Of a stretch of 33,470 nt of DNA, positions 15,063-23,919 are shown piece after piece. The notes beneath the pieces were generated by a model. The model was not told the origin of the DNA and ran no database searches. It saw only the letters and a list, made by a program, of their open reading frames with translations. The DNA is taken from positions 1-33,470 of the forward strand of contig DVHJ01000006.1 in assembly GCA_018712145.1 (NCBI GenBank), given 5' to 3'. Within the stretch, counting starts at the first letter, position 1; each line of letters starts with the position of its first letter. The stretch comes from Candidatus Faecousia faecigallinarum (GTDB lineage: Bacteria > Bacillota > Clostridia > Oscillospirales > Oscillospiraceae). Both the position numbers and the translations under genes were made by a program.

Positions 15063-16202
15063 ATGAGCATTGCTGTTTTGGGTTCCACCGGCTCCATCGG
15101 CCGGCAAACCCTGGACGTGGCCAGGCAGCTGCATTTGCCGGTGCAGGCCTTAACCGCCGGGAGCAATGTGGCGGAAATGGCCAGACAATGCCGGGAATTT
15201 CGCCCCAGCTTGGCGGTCATGTCTACGCCGGAGCTGGCGGAAGCGCTGGCTAAGCAGCTGCAGGGGCTGCCCATCGCCATCCTGTCCGGCAAGGCCGGAC
15301 TGTTGGCCGCCGCCACGGCGGCGGATACGGTGATTACCGCCGTGGTGGGCATGGTAGGGCTGGAGCCCACCCTGGCTGCCATTGCCGCCGGGAAACGCAT
15401 TGGCCTGGCCAACAAAGAGACGTTGGTTTGCGCCGGGGAGCTGGTGATGGCGGCGGCCAAGGAAACGGGCGCGGAGATTATTCCCGTGGATTCGGAACAT
15501 TCCGCCATTTTCCAGTGCTTGGCCGGCTGCCGGGACCGGCAGCAGGTAAAGCGGCTGATCCTCACCTGCTCCGGCGGCCCCTTTTACGGCATGACCAGGG
15601 ATGCCTTGGCCGGGGTAACCCGGGCCCACGCCCTGCGCCACCCCAACTGGGCCATGGGGGCAAAAATCACCATTGACAGCGCCACCTTGATGAACAAGGG
15701 GCTGGAGGTGATTGAAGCCATGCACCTGTACGCCATGCCCCTGGAGCAGGTGCAGGTGGTCATCCACCGGCAGAGCGTGATCCACTCCCTGGTGGAGTTT
15801 ACCGATGGGGCCATGCTGGCCCAGCTGGGCTCGCCGGACATGCGCCTGCCCATTCAGCTGGCCCTGACCTGGCCGGACAGGAAGCCCTGTCCCGCCCCGG
15901 CCCTGGACTTGCTCCAGTGCGGCCCCCTCACCTTTGACCGGCCGGATATGGAGGCCTTTCCCTGCCTGGGGCTGGCCATGGCCGCCGCCAAAGCCGGCGG
16001 CACCGCCGGAGCCGTCCTCAGCGGCGCCAATGAAGTGGCGGTGGAGCTGTTCCTCCAGGACAGAATCGGCTTTTCCGACATTTCCCGGCTGGTGGAGCAG
16101 GCCCTGGACGACGTACCCCAGACGGCCGGGCCCAACCTGGCCCAGATTCTGGAAGCCGACCGCCTGGCCCGGCAGTCGGTGATTGCACACGCAGGAGGCT
16201 GA
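15063..16202 (+). CDS. dxr: 1-deoxy-D-xylulose 5-phosphate reductoisomerase
   Basis: Dxr catalyses the committed step of the MEP isoprenoid pathway, converting DXP to MEP with NADPH and a divalent metal. The 379-residue protein has the nucleotide motif VLGSTGSIG (5-13), metal ligands D143 and E145 in PVDSEHSAIFQ, E215 in LMNKGLEVIEA, and KITIDSATLMNKG before it. GGGGGT ahead of ATG 15063 is a modest ribosome binding site, and proximity to the cdsA stop suggests coupling. The dxr-rseP-ispG order is common in Clostridia. Confidence 0.97.
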   Translation: MSIAVLGSTGSIGRQTLDVARQLHLPVQALTAGSNVAEMARQCREFRPSLAVMSTPELAEALAKQLQGLPIAILSGKAGLLAAATAADTVITAVVGMVGLEPTLAAIAAGKRIGLANKETLVCAGELVMAAAKETGAEIIPVDSEHSAIFQCLAGCRDRQQVKRLILTCSGGPFYGMTRDALAGVTRAHALRHPNWAMGAKITIDSATLMNKGLEVIEAMHLYAMPLEQVQVVIHRQSVIHSLVEFTDGAMLAQLGSPDMRLPIQLALTWPDRKPCPAPALDLLQCGPLTFDRPDMEAFPCLGLAMAAAKAGGTAGAVLSGANEVAVELFLQDRIGFSDISRLVEQALDDVPQTAGPNLAQILEADRLARQSVIAHAGG

Positions 16203-16206
16203 TATC

Positions 16207-17295
16207 TTGTATTTTCTCTATATTCTGTTTGCCATTCTCATTTTCGGCATTCTCATTCTGGTTCACGAGCTTGGCCATTTCCTCACCGCCAAACTGTTCA
16301 AAGTCAAAGTCAACGAGTTTTCCATTTTCATGGGGCCTGCCCTGTGGAAACGGCAGCGGGGAGAGACCTTGTATGCCATCCGCTGCATCCCCCTGGGGGG
16401 CTACTGCGCCATGGAGGGGGAGGATCAGGAGAGCAACGATCCCCGGGCCTTCGGCAATGCCAAGTGGTGGAAAAAAATCATCATCCTGGCCGCCGGCGCC
16501 TGCATGAATTTCCTCTTGGGCTTTCTTTTGGTGCTGATGCTGGTGTGTTTTTCCGGCTTTTTCCCGGCCTTTGCCACCCCGGTGCTGGAGAGCGTGGAAC
16601 CGGGCAGCTCTTTCTCCGACCGGCTCCAGGCGGGGGACCAAATTTATGAAATCGACGGCGAGCGGGTGTACACCAGCGATGACATTACCACCCTGCTGAG
16701 CCTGAACCTCTCCGGCCAGGAAAATATCCACAACCTGGTGATTATCCGGGACGGAGAAAAAATCACCCTGGGCCAGGTAAACATGGAGCCCCGGGAACTG
16801 CCGGACGGCAGCGGCGGCGCCAGCTTGCGCTACGGCATGAACCTGACCACCGCCCCCCGGAATCTAGGCAATATCCTGTCTCACAGCTGGAACATGTCTG
16901 TCAACTACGTCCGGACCGTGCGGCTGAGCCTGCAGCTGCTCATCCAAGGCCGGGTGGGCCTGGACGAGATGACCGGCCCGGTGGGCATCGTGAAAACCAT
17001 TGCCGATATCGGCACCTCCTCCACCCAGACCATGAATGCCTCCGCCGGCATTTGGAATGTGATTTCCATCGCCTCGTTTATTGCCATCAACCTGGGGGTA
17101 ATGAACCTGCTGCCCATCCCCGCCCTGGACGGCGGCCGGATTGTGGGGGTGCTGCTCACCGCCGCCATTGAAGGCATCACCAAAAAGAAGCTGAACCCCA
17201 AGGTGGAAGGCTATATCCACGCCGGGGGTATGGTAGTGCTTATGCTCTTTATGGTATTTATCCTGTTTAAAGACGTCGTTCAAATTATCGTTTGA
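16207..17295 (+). CDS. rseP: RseP-type site-2 intramembrane zinc metalloprotease
   Basis: This M50B protease cuts transmembrane segments of regulators such as anti-sigma factors and remnant signal peptides. The 362-residue protein has H20-E-L-G-H24 in its first membrane helix, a PDZ domain at about 115-195 (AGDQIYEIDGERV), and the third metal ligand D308 in NLLPIPALDGGRI within the penultimate region, followed by a last membrane helix. The best start is TTG 16207, seven bases after AGGAGG; it puts the zinc motif at the position usual in the family. A longer TTG start at 16183 would overlap dxr and lacks a site. No sigma or anti-sigma gene is adjacent, so the substrate is unknown. Confidence 0.95.
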   Translation: MYFLYILFAILIFGILILVHELGHFLTAKLFKVKVNEFSIFMGPALWKRQRGETLYAIRCIPLGGYCAMEGEDQESNDPRAFGNAKWWKKIIILAAGACMNFLLGFLLVLMLVCFSGFFPAFATPVLESVEPGSSFSDRLQAGDQIYEIDGERVYTSDDITTLLSLNLSGQENIHNLVIIRDGEKITLGQVNMEPRELPDGSGGASLRYGMNLTTAPRNLGNILSHSWNMSVNYVRTVRLSLQLLIQGRVGLDEMTGPVGIVKTIADIGTSSTQTMNASAGIWNVISIASFIAINLGVMNLLPIPALDGGRIVGVLLTAAIEGITKKKLNPKVEGYIHAGGMVVLMLFMVFILFKDVVQIIV

Positions 17296-17307
17296 GGTTA
17301 GTGTGCC

Positions 17308-18345
17308 ATGACCAGACAGATTCACGTGGGGGATGTGGCCATCGGCGGCGGCGCGCCGGTGTCCATCCAGTCCATGCTCAATACCAAGACCACCGACGTG
17401 GCCGGTTGCCTGGCCCAGCTGGCGGCGTTGAAAGCCGCCGGTTGCCAGATTGCCCGGCTGGCCGTGCCCAACATGGCCGCCGCCCAGGCCTTCGGAGAAA
17501 TTGCCGCCCAGTCGCCCCTGCCCCTGGTGGCGGACATTCACTTTGACTACCGGCTGGCCATTGCCGCCGCCCAGGGGGGCGCGGCCAAAATCCGCATCAA
17601 CCCCGGCAACATCGGTTCGCCGGACCGGGTGCGGGCGGTGGCGGAAGTTTGCCGCGCCAAGCATATCCCCATCCGCATCGGCGTAAACGGCGGCAGCCTG
17701 GATAAAGCTTTGCTGGAAAAATACGGCCATCCCACCGCCGAAGCCCTGGTGGAAAGCGCCTTTTCCCACCTGGCGCTTCTGGAAGCCGTGGATTTCCAGG
17801 ACGTGTGTGTGTCCATCAAATCCTCGTCGGTGCCCACCATGGTGGCCGCCGCCCGGCTGTTCCGCCAGCGGTGCGACTATCCCCTGCACATCGGGGTCAC
17901 GGAAACCGGCCCGGTGCGCATGGGCCTGATCAAGTCTGCCATGGGGGTGGGTGCCCTGCTGCTGGATGGCATCGGCGACACCATCCGGGTGAGCCTGACG
18001 GCGGACCCGGTGCAGGAGGTGTACGCCGCCCGGGAGATTCTCCGGGCAGCCGGCCTGCGGAAGGACGGGGTAAACATCATCTCCTGTCCCACCTGCGGCA
18101 GAACCTCCATTGATCTCATCGGCCTGGTGGAGCAGGTGGATCAGGCCCTGAAGACCTGCACAAAACCCCTCACCGTGGCGGTGATGGGCTGCGTGGTCAA
18201 CGGGCCGGGGGAAGCCCGGGAGGCGGACGTGGGCATCGCCGGGGGCGACGGCTGCGGCATTTTGTTTGTCAAGGGACAACCCCAGCAAAAGCTGCCTTAC
18301 GACCAGCTGCTGCCTGCCCTGCTGGCCTACGTAGAATCCAGATAA
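17308..18345 (+). CDS. ispG: (E)-4-hydroxy-3-methylbut-2-enyl-diphosphate synthase
   Basis: IspG (GcpE) is the iron-sulfur enzyme that reduces MEcPP to HMBPP in the MEP pathway, using flavodoxin or ferredoxin electrons. The 345-residue protein has the N-terminal TIM barrel (VSIQSMLNTKTTD, VADIHFDYRLA, RINPGNIG) and the 4Fe-4S ligands C260, C263 (SCPTCGRT), C295 and E302 (MGCVVNGPGEA). All four ligands are present, so the cluster should be functional. The cluster is oxygen-sensitive, which suits an anaerobe. GAGGT lies ahead of ATG 17308. It follows rseP by 12 bases and ends at a hairpin before polC. Confidence 0.98.
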   Translation: MTRQIHVGDVAIGGGAPVSIQSMLNTKTTDVAGCLAQLAALKAAGCQIARLAVPNMAAAQAFGEIAAQSPLPLVADIHFDYRLAIAAAQGGAAKIRINPGNIGSPDRVRAVAEVCRAKHIPIRIGVNGGSLDKALLEKYGHPTAEALVESAFSHLALLEAVDFQDVCVSIKSSSVPTMVAAARLFRQRCDYPLHIGVTETGPVRMGLIKSAMGVGALLLDGIGDTIRVSLTADPVQEVYAAREILRAAGLRKDGVNIISCPTCGRTSIDLIGLVEQVDQALKTCTKPLTVAVMGCVVNGPGEAREADVGIAGGDGCGILFVKGQPQQKLPYDQLLPALLAYVESR

Positions 18346-18351
18346 GCCCTG

Positions 18352-18388
18352 GGGCCTGTTGCACAATGGGGCAACAGGCCCTTTGTAT
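18352..18388 (+). terminator. Hairpin between ispG and polC
   Basis: GGGCCTGTTGC (18352-18362) pairs with GCAACAGGCCC (18371-18381), an 11-bp stem with an 8-base loop, followed by TTTGTATGTT. The T-run is short, so partial termination is more likely than complete. I saw no good promoter between it and polC, so read-through is probably needed. Confidence 0.65.
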
Positions 18389-18415
18389 GTTCACCCCACA
18401 TAGGAGAAATCAGAC

Positions 18416-21400
18416 ATGGGAATTTCCTTTTTCCAGATGTTTGCCCAATATGCCCCGCCGCCGCCCCTGGACAGTCTGCTGGCCCGGGCGGAAATTCAGG
18501 ATGCCGAGGTGGACACGGAAGCCAGAATCATCCGCCTTTCCCTGGGCTGCCCAGGCTATATCCCCCGGCGGCTGCTGGAGCAGGCCGGCCGGGATCTCAC
18601 CGGCCTTTACGATGTGCGGCAGGTGGAAATCCACCCCCAGTTCCCAGCGGCGGATTTGGCCAAAATTGAGGCCGAAGAGCTGACGCAGCTGTTTGTGGCC
18701 CTGGATTCCCGGGCCATGGGTATTTTGGCCCAGTGCCGGTGGACCTGGTCCGGCAATCAACTGACCATTGGCCTCCGGGCCAACGGAAAGGCGGAGCTGG
18801 AGGCCTGCCTGCCTGAGGCCAGACGGTACCTGTCCGGCCGGTTCGGCTGCCCGGTGTCCATCGCCGTGGAGGCCAACCACGCTCTGGAGGGCAATGCGCT
18901 GTTCCAAGAAATGGCCCAGATGCGCCAGCATTTGGCCGCCCCGGCTGGGCCCCCGCCCCAGGCGGCCCAGCCGGTCAAACCCGCCGTACAAGCCCCCGGC
19001 GTGATTTTTGGCAAGCCCTTTGTGGAAGCGCCGGTGCCCATCGGGCAGGTGAACCTGGACATGCGCTCTGCCTGCGTGGCCGGCAAGGTCTTTGCGGTGG
19101 AGCACCGGGAGCTGACCAAGAGCAACGCCCTGGTGGTGAGCATGGACATCACCGATTTCACCGGCTCCATCCGGATCAACCGGTTTTTCCGCCCCAGCGA
19201 GGTGGCCAAGGGCCGGGCCATTGTGGACGCCGCCAAGGTGGGCGCTTGGATTAAAGTACTGGGCAAACCGGTGATCAACCGGTACGACAATGAGATGGTA
19301 TTGGAGCCCATGGCCATTGCGCCCCACAGCGCCCCACAGCGCCTGGACACCGCCAAGGACAAGCGGGTGGAGCTGCACCTGCACACCAACATGTCCAACA
19401 TGGACGCCCTCACCGAAGCGGCCGCCGCCGTAAAACAGGCCGCCGCCTGGGGCCACGCCGCCATTGCCATCACCGACCACGGCTGTGCCCAGGCGTTTCC
19501 CGAGGCCATGAAGGCCGCCGGGAAGGCCATGGTGGCGGGAACCGGCAAGCCCATCAAGGTGCTCTACGGCTGCGAAGGATATTATGTCAACGACGTGGAC
19601 GACCGGGTTGTGGTGCACGGCTTGGGGGACATGGATTTCTCCGGGGCCTATGTGGCCTTTGACCTGGAGACCACCGGCCTGTCCAGCCTCCGGGACGAGA
19701 TCATTGAAATCGGCGGGGTAATCCTCCAGGACGGCAAGGAGCTGGGCCGGTTCCAGCGCTTTGTGAACCCAGGCCGGCCCCTGTCCCAGAAAATTGTGGA
19801 TCTCACCGGCATTACCGACAGCATGCTCCAGGACGCCCCGGACATTGAGACGGTGCTGCCGGAATTTCTGGCCTTCTGCCAGGGCCTGCCCTTGGTTGCC
19901 CACAATGCCGACTTTGACGTGGGGTTTGTGGCCGCCGCCTGCCGGCGGCTTGGCCTGGCCTTTTCCCCCACCTATGCCGACACCTTGGTGCTGGCTCAGA
20001 ACCTGATGCCCCACCTGAACAAGTTTAAGCTGGACGTGGTGGCGGACGCGTTGAGCCTGCCGGAATTTCAGCACCACCGGGCGGCGGACGACGCCCTGAC
20101 CTGCGGCCTGATTTTCCACCGGCTGAGCCGCCGGTTGGCGGAGATGGATATCCACCGCCTGCAGGCCATCAATCCGGCCATGCCCGCCCTCCGGGCCAAG
20201 AACAAAATCAGCGACCGCCATGCCCGGCACATTATTTTGTTTGCCAAAAACCAAACCGGCCTGCGGAATCTGTACCGGCTGATCTCCTTAAGCAACCTGC
20301 AGTATTTTAAGCGCAACCCCCGCATCCCCAAGTCGGAGCTGATCACCTGGCGGGAGGGGCTGATCGTCGGCTCTGCCTGCGAAGCCGGGGAGCTGTTCCA
20401 GGCGGTGATCAATCACAAAAGCGAGGAAGAGCTGCTGCGCATTGCCTCATTTTACGATTTCCTGGAAATCCAGCCCTTGGCCAACAACCGCTTCATGCTG
20501 GACAAGGGCCTGGCGGAAAACGAAGAGGAGCTGCGGGAATTCAACCGCACCATCGTCCGCCTGGGGCAAACCCTGGGCAAGCCGGTGGTGGCCACCGGGG
20601 ACGTGCACTTCCTGAACCCGGAAGATGAGATTTACCGCCACATTCTGCTGGCCACCAAGGGGTTTGAGGATTGCGACAAGCCCAACCCCCTGTATTTCCG
20701 CACCACCGACGAAATGCTCCGGGAGTTTTCCTACCTGGGAGAGGAGAAAGCCTACGAGGTGGTGGTCACCAACCCGAACCGCATCGCCGACATGTGCGAA
20801 ACCCTGCGGCCGGTGCCCAAGAACCTGTTTGCCCCATCCATCGAAAATTCGGTGGAGGATCTCAAGGCCCTGGTCTATGGCAAGCTCCGCCGGCTGTATG
20901 GGGAGAATCCGCCGGAGCTGATCACCCGCCGGGTGGAAACCGAGCTGGGGGATATTATCCGCTGCCACTATGACGTGATCTACATGTCCGCCCAAAAGCT
21001 GGTGCAAAATTCCCTGGAGCACGGCTATCTGGTGGGCTCCCGAGGCTCCGTGGGCTCCTCCATTGTGGCCTATCTGGCGGGGATTACGGAGGTAAACTCC
21101 TTCCCGCCCCACTACCGCTGCCCAAATCCGGCGTGCAAATTCACCACCTTCGACGTGCCCAAGGGCTACGGCTGCGGGGCCGACCTGCCGGACGCCACCT
21201 GCCCAAAGTGCGGGACAAAAATGGAAAAGGACGGCTTTAACATTCCCTTTGAAACCTTCCTGGGATTCGGCGGGGACAAGGTGCCGGACATTGACCTGAA
21301 CTTCTCCGGGGAATACCAGGCCAAAGCCCACGCCTACTGCGTGGAGCTGTTTGGAAAATCCCACGTGTTCCGGGCCGGCACCATTGGCACGGTGGCGGAG

Positions 21401-22711
21401 AAAACCGCCTTCGGCTACGTGAAGAAGTACCTGGCGGAGCGGAACCGCACCGTATCCCGGGCGGAGGAAAACCGCCTGGCCGCCGGCTGCGTCGGCGTCC
21501 GCCGCACCACCGGCCAGCATCCCGGGGGCCTGGTGGTCATCCCCCAGGAAAATGAAATCTGGGACTTCTGCCCGGTGCAGCACCCGGCGGACGACCCTTC
21601 GGCAGACACCATCACCACCCACTTTGAATACCACTCCATGGAGGAAAATCTGCTGAAGCTGGATATGCTGGGCCACGACGACCCCACCATGATCCGGATG
21701 ATGGAGGATCTCACCGGGGTGGACGCCACCCGCATTCCCCTGGATGATCCGGACACCATGTCCATTTTCACCTCCTCCAAGGTCCTGGGCTATGAAAACG
21801 ACCCCATATTGGGCCCCACCGGCGCGGTAGCCATTCCGGAGTTCAACACCCGCTTCACCCGGGGCATGCTCCTGGACACCATGCCCAAGCGGTTCGATAC
21901 CTTGCTGCGGCTGTCCGGCTTTTCCCACGGCACCGACGTGTGGCTGGGCAACGCCAAAGATTTGATTACCTCCAAAACCGCCACAGTAGACCAGGCCATC
22001 GGCTGCCGGGATGACATCATGATTTACCTCATTTCCTGCGGACTGCCGGAGAAGCGGGCCTTTAAAATCATGGAATCCGTCCGGAAGGGCCGGGGCCTGC
22101 CGGAGGGGGCGGAAGAAGAAATGCAGGCCGCCGGGGTACCGGCCTGGTACATCGGCTCCTGCAAAAAGATCAAGTATCTGTTCCCCAAGGCCCACGCCGT
22201 GGCCTATGTGATGATGGCCTTCCGGATCGCGTGGTTCAAGGTGCACCATCCCCTGGCCTTTTACGCCGCCTATTTTTACCGCCGGAGCCAAAAGGGCGGC
22301 TTCGACGCGGCCATGATGACAAAGGGCATAGAAGAAGTGAAAAGCCACATCGCCGCCATTTCCGGCAACGACCAGGCAACGGACAAAGATGAGGATATGC
22401 TCACTACTTTGGAGGTGTGCTACGAATTTTACCTCCGGGGCTTTTCCTTCCTGCCCATGGATCTGTACCAATCCCACGCCACCAAGTTTATCCTCCAGGA
22501 CGGCAAGCTCCTGCCCCCATTTGTGTCCGTGTCGGGCCTGGGCGAGGCGGCAGCCTGGGATATTCTGGAGGGACGGAAGGGCAAGCGCTTTATTTCCATT
22601 GAGGAATTTGCCGCCGCCTGCCCCAAGGTATCCAAAACCCACATTGAGAATCTGAAAGCCGCCGGCGCCTTCGGCGACCTGCCGGATACCAGCCAGGTCA
22701 GCCTGTTTTAG
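18416..22711 (+). CDS. polC: DNA polymerase III alpha subunit, PolC type
   Basis: PolC is the main replicative polymerase of Firmicutes. The 1431-residue length matches the family. Domains in order: N-terminal domain (1-200), a Pro/Ala linker (about 175-195), OB fold (about 220-300), first PHP half (VELHLHTNMSNMDAL near 318), 3'-5' exonuclease (FDLETTGLSSLRDEIIEIGG near 414; HNADFDVGF near 497), second PHP half (from about 590), then the polymerase with a zinc-binding loop (CPNPAC and CPKCG near 901-930) and palm motif PDIDLNFSGEYQ near 957. Later segments such as RRTTGQHPGGLVV and LFPKAHAVAYVMMAFRIAWFK are intact. ATG 18416 has AGGAG upstream. The protein supports placement in Firmicutes despite the G+C-rich sequence. 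Confidence 0.98.
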   Translation: MGISFFQMFAQYAPPPPLDSLLARAEIQDAEVDTEARIIRLSLGCPGYIPRRLLEQAGRDLTGLYDVRQVEIHPQFPAADLAKIEAEELTQLFVALDSRAMGILAQCRWTWSGNQLTIGLRANGKAELEACLPEARRYLSGRFGCPVSIAVEANHALEGNALFQEMAQMRQHLAAPAGPPPQAAQPVKPAVQAPGVIFGKPFVEAPVPIGQVNLDMRSACVAGKVFAVEHRELTKSNALVVSMDITDFTGSIRINRFFRPSEVAKGRAIVDAAKVGAWIKVLGKPVINRYDNEMVLEPMAIAPHSAPQRLDTAKDKRVELHLHTNMSNMDALTEAAAAVKQAAAWGHAAIAITDHGCAQAFPEAMKAAGKAMVAGTGKPIKVLYGCEGYYVNDVDDRVVVHGLGDMDFSGAYVAFDLETTGLSSLRDEIIEIGGVILQDGKELGRFQRFVNPGRPLSQKIVDLTGITDSMLQDAPDIETVLPEFLAFCQGLPLVAHNADFDVGFVAAACRRLGLAFSPTYADTLVLAQNLMPHLNKFKLDVVADALSLPEFQHHRAADDALTCGLIFHRLSRRLAEMDIHRLQAINPAMPALRAKNKISDRHARHIILFAKNQTGLRNLYRLISLSNLQYFKRNPRIPKSELITWREGLIVGSACEAGELFQAVINHKSEEELLRIASFYDFLEIQPLANNRFMLDKGLAENEEELREFNRTIVRLGQTLGKPVVATGDVHFLNPEDEIYRHILLATKGFEDCDKPNPLYFRTTDEMLREFSYLGEEKAYEVVVTNPNRIADMCETLRPVPKNLFAPSIENSVEDLKALVYGKLRRLYGENPPELITRRVETELGDIIRCHYDVIYMSAQKLVQNSLEHGYLVGSRGSVGSSIVAYLAGITEVNSFPPHYRCPNPACKFTTFDVPKGYGCGADLPDATCPKCGTKMEKDGFNIPFETFLGFGGDKVPDIDLNFSGEYQAKAHAYCVELFGKSHVFRAGTIGTVAEKTAFGYVKKYLAERNRTVSRAEENRLAAGCVGVRRTTGQHPGGLVVIPQENEIWDFCPVQHPADDPSADTITTHFEYHSMEENLLKLDMLGHDDPTMIRMMEDLTGVDATRIPLDDPDTMSIFTSSKVLGYENDPILGPTGAVAIPEFNTRFTRGMLLDTMPKRFDTLLRLSGFSHGTDVWLGNAKDLITSKTATVDQAIGCRDDIMIYLISCGLPEKRAFKIMESVRKGRGLPEGAEEEMQAAGVPAWYIGSCKKIKYLFPKAHAVAYVMMAFRIAWFKVHHPLAFYAAYFYRRSQKGGFDAAMMTKGIEEVKSHIAAISGNDQATDKDEDMLTTLEVCYEFYLRGFSFLPMDLYQSHATKFILQDGKLLPPFVSVSGLGEAAAWDILEGRKGKRFISIEEFAAACPKVSKTHIENLKAAGAFGDLPDTSQVSLF

Positions 22712-22777
22712 GCCGGCCAGGCAGAATGGCGGCTGGCCGTCAGGCAAAAAAATCCCCTTCTGGCGGGGGCGTTGGCC

Positions 22778-22806
22778 TTGCAGCGGGTGCCGGGATATGG
22801 TACAAT
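22778..22806 (+). promoter_or_regulatory. Promoter of the uridine phosphorylase gene
   Basis: TTGCAG (22778-22783), 17-base spacer, TACAAT (22801-22806), with TGG directly before the -10 box as in extended -10 promoters. The leader would be about 58 bases. Between polC and this site I saw only a weak CGGCCAG/CTGGCCG hairpin without a T-run. Confidence 0.72.
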
Positions 22807-22870
22807 ATCCACAAAGGGATTCGAAATCTTGACAAAAAACGGAAATACAGAAAGACTGTGGGGGATCATT

Positions 22871-23629
22871 ATGCAGGATACCGGAAGACAATTTCACATC
22901 CACTGTACTGCCGGTGACGTGGGCCGGTACTGCATCTTGCCTGGTGATCCGGGCCGGTGCCAGGCCATCGCCCAGCTGTTTGACCGGCCGGTTCATGTGG
23001 GCATGAACCGGGAATTCAATATCTACACCGGATATCTGCTGGGAGAGAAGGTTTCCGTCTGCTCCACCGGCATCGGCGGCCCCTCTGCCGCCATTGCCAT
23101 GGAAGAGCTGGCCGCCATCGGGGCGGATACCTTTATTCGGGTAGGCACCTGCGGCGGCATTGACCTGGCGGTGGAGCCGGGGGATCTGGTGGTGGCCACC
23201 GGGGCGGTGCGCTATGAGCATACCTCCCGGGAGTATGCGCCCATTGAGTTCCCCGCCGTGGCGGATTTCACCGTCACCGACGCCTTGCGCCGGGCCGGGC
23301 TTGCCCTGGGGCTGCGCACCCATCTGGGGGTGGTGCAGTGTAAGGACTCCTTCTACGGCCAGCATCAGCCGGAACGGATGCCCGTGGCCGGAGAATTGGC
23401 GGAAAAGTGGACCGCCTGGAAGCGCCTGGGGGTCAAGGCCAGTGAAATGGAATCTGCCGCTCTGTTCGTGGTGGCCGCCGCCTTGGGCGTCCGGTGCGGC
23501 AGCTGTTTCCATGTCATTTGGAACCAGGAGCGGGAGAAAGCCGGTCTGGATTGCGCCATGACCGAGGATACCAGCGCCGCCATCCGCGCCGGTGTGGAAG
23601 CGGTGAAACTGCTGATTCAGCAGCAGTAA
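22871..23629 (+). CDS. udp: Uridine phosphorylase-type nucleoside phosphorylase
   Basis: This 252-residue enzyme should split uridine with phosphate into uracil and ribose 1-phosphate for salvage. It carries [16 protein letters not shown] (15-30) with the phosphate-binding [21 protein letters not shown] (65-80), RVGTCGGI (90-97) and [11 protein letters not shown] near 195-205, the standard NP-I family pattern; the length equals E. coli Udp. Purine-specific relatives share the fold, so uridine preference is probable, not proven. Start 22871 is chosen by family N-terminus; the ribosome binding site GGGGGA is moderate, and the upstream extension from 22772 passes through the promoter. It is a single-gene unit flanked by its own promoter and a strong hairpin. 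Confidence 0.9.
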   Translation: MQDTGRQFHIHCTAGDVGRYCILPGDPGRCQAIAQLFDRPVHVGMNREFNIYTGYLLGEKVSVCSTGIGGPSAAIAMEELAAIGADTFIRVGTCGGIDLAVEPGDLVVATGAVRYEHTSREYAPIEFPAVADFTVTDALRRAGLALGLRTHLGVVQCKDSFYGQHQPERMPVAGELAEKWTAWKRLGVKASEMESAALFVVAAALGVRCGSCFHVIWNQEREKAGLDCAMTEDTSAAIRAGVEAVKLLIQQQ

Positions 23630-23634
23630 TGCTA

Positions 23635-23690
23635 CCCCTTGGGGCTGCCGGAGTTGTGCTTCAGCAGCCCCAAGGGGCTGGTCTTCTGTA
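23635..23690 (+). terminator. Terminator after udp
   Basis: CCCCTTGGGGCTGC (23635-23648) pairs perfectly with GCAGCCCCAAGGGG (23664-23677), a 14-bp stem with a 15-base loop. The tail CTGGTCTTCTG is a weak T-run. Confidence 0.7.
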
Positions 23691-23733
23691 CCGCAACCGG
23701 AGAAATTGGGCGAAACGTCCTAGTTTCCTGCCG

Positions 23734-23761
23734 GGAATTGTCGAAGATTCAGCACAATTCC
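23734..23761. promoter_or_regulatory. Dyad GGAATTGT-N12-ACAATTCC upstream of prs
   Basis: GGAATTGT (23734-23741) and ACAATTCC (23754-23761) are perfect 8-bp inverted repeats, 23 bases ahead of the prs -35 box. The AATTGT/ACAATT core is the same as in the dyad ahead of pyrH. It may be an operator for a nucleotide-responsive regulator; no regulator can be named from the sequence. Confidence 0.42.
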
Positions 23762-23784
23762 AGGGTACAAATTGGGAAAAACGG

Positions 23785-23814
23785 TTGCCTTTGCCCTGGC
23801 GGAAATGGTATAAT
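23785..23814 (+). promoter_or_regulatory. Promoter of prs-pth
   Basis: TTGCCT (23785-23790), an 18-base spacer, and a perfect TATAAT (23809-23814) with TG at the extended -10 position. The roughly 100-base leader contains the hairpin TTCCGGC-CAAA-GCCGGAA (23869-23886), which is followed by TTT and could act as a weak attenuator. Confidence 0.82.
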
Positions 23815-23919
23815 GCAGCTGTTTTCCCGTTGAACCGGCCGGTCAGCTGGCCCTTTCTCCATATGTTGTTCCGGCCAAAGCCGGAATTTCAGAAATGAAT
23901 AAAAGTGAGGTACCTTCCG

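Noticed and set aside
18410..20254. A 614-codon - strand frame opposite the first part of polC
   Set aside because: Same cause: an antisense shadow with no recognisable domain or ribosome binding site.
20447..23512. A 1021-codon open frame on the - strand opposite polC and udp
   Set aside because: It is antisense to well-conserved genes, has low-complexity Gly/His/Gln-rich composition, and reflects scarcity of stop codons in G+C-rich DNA.
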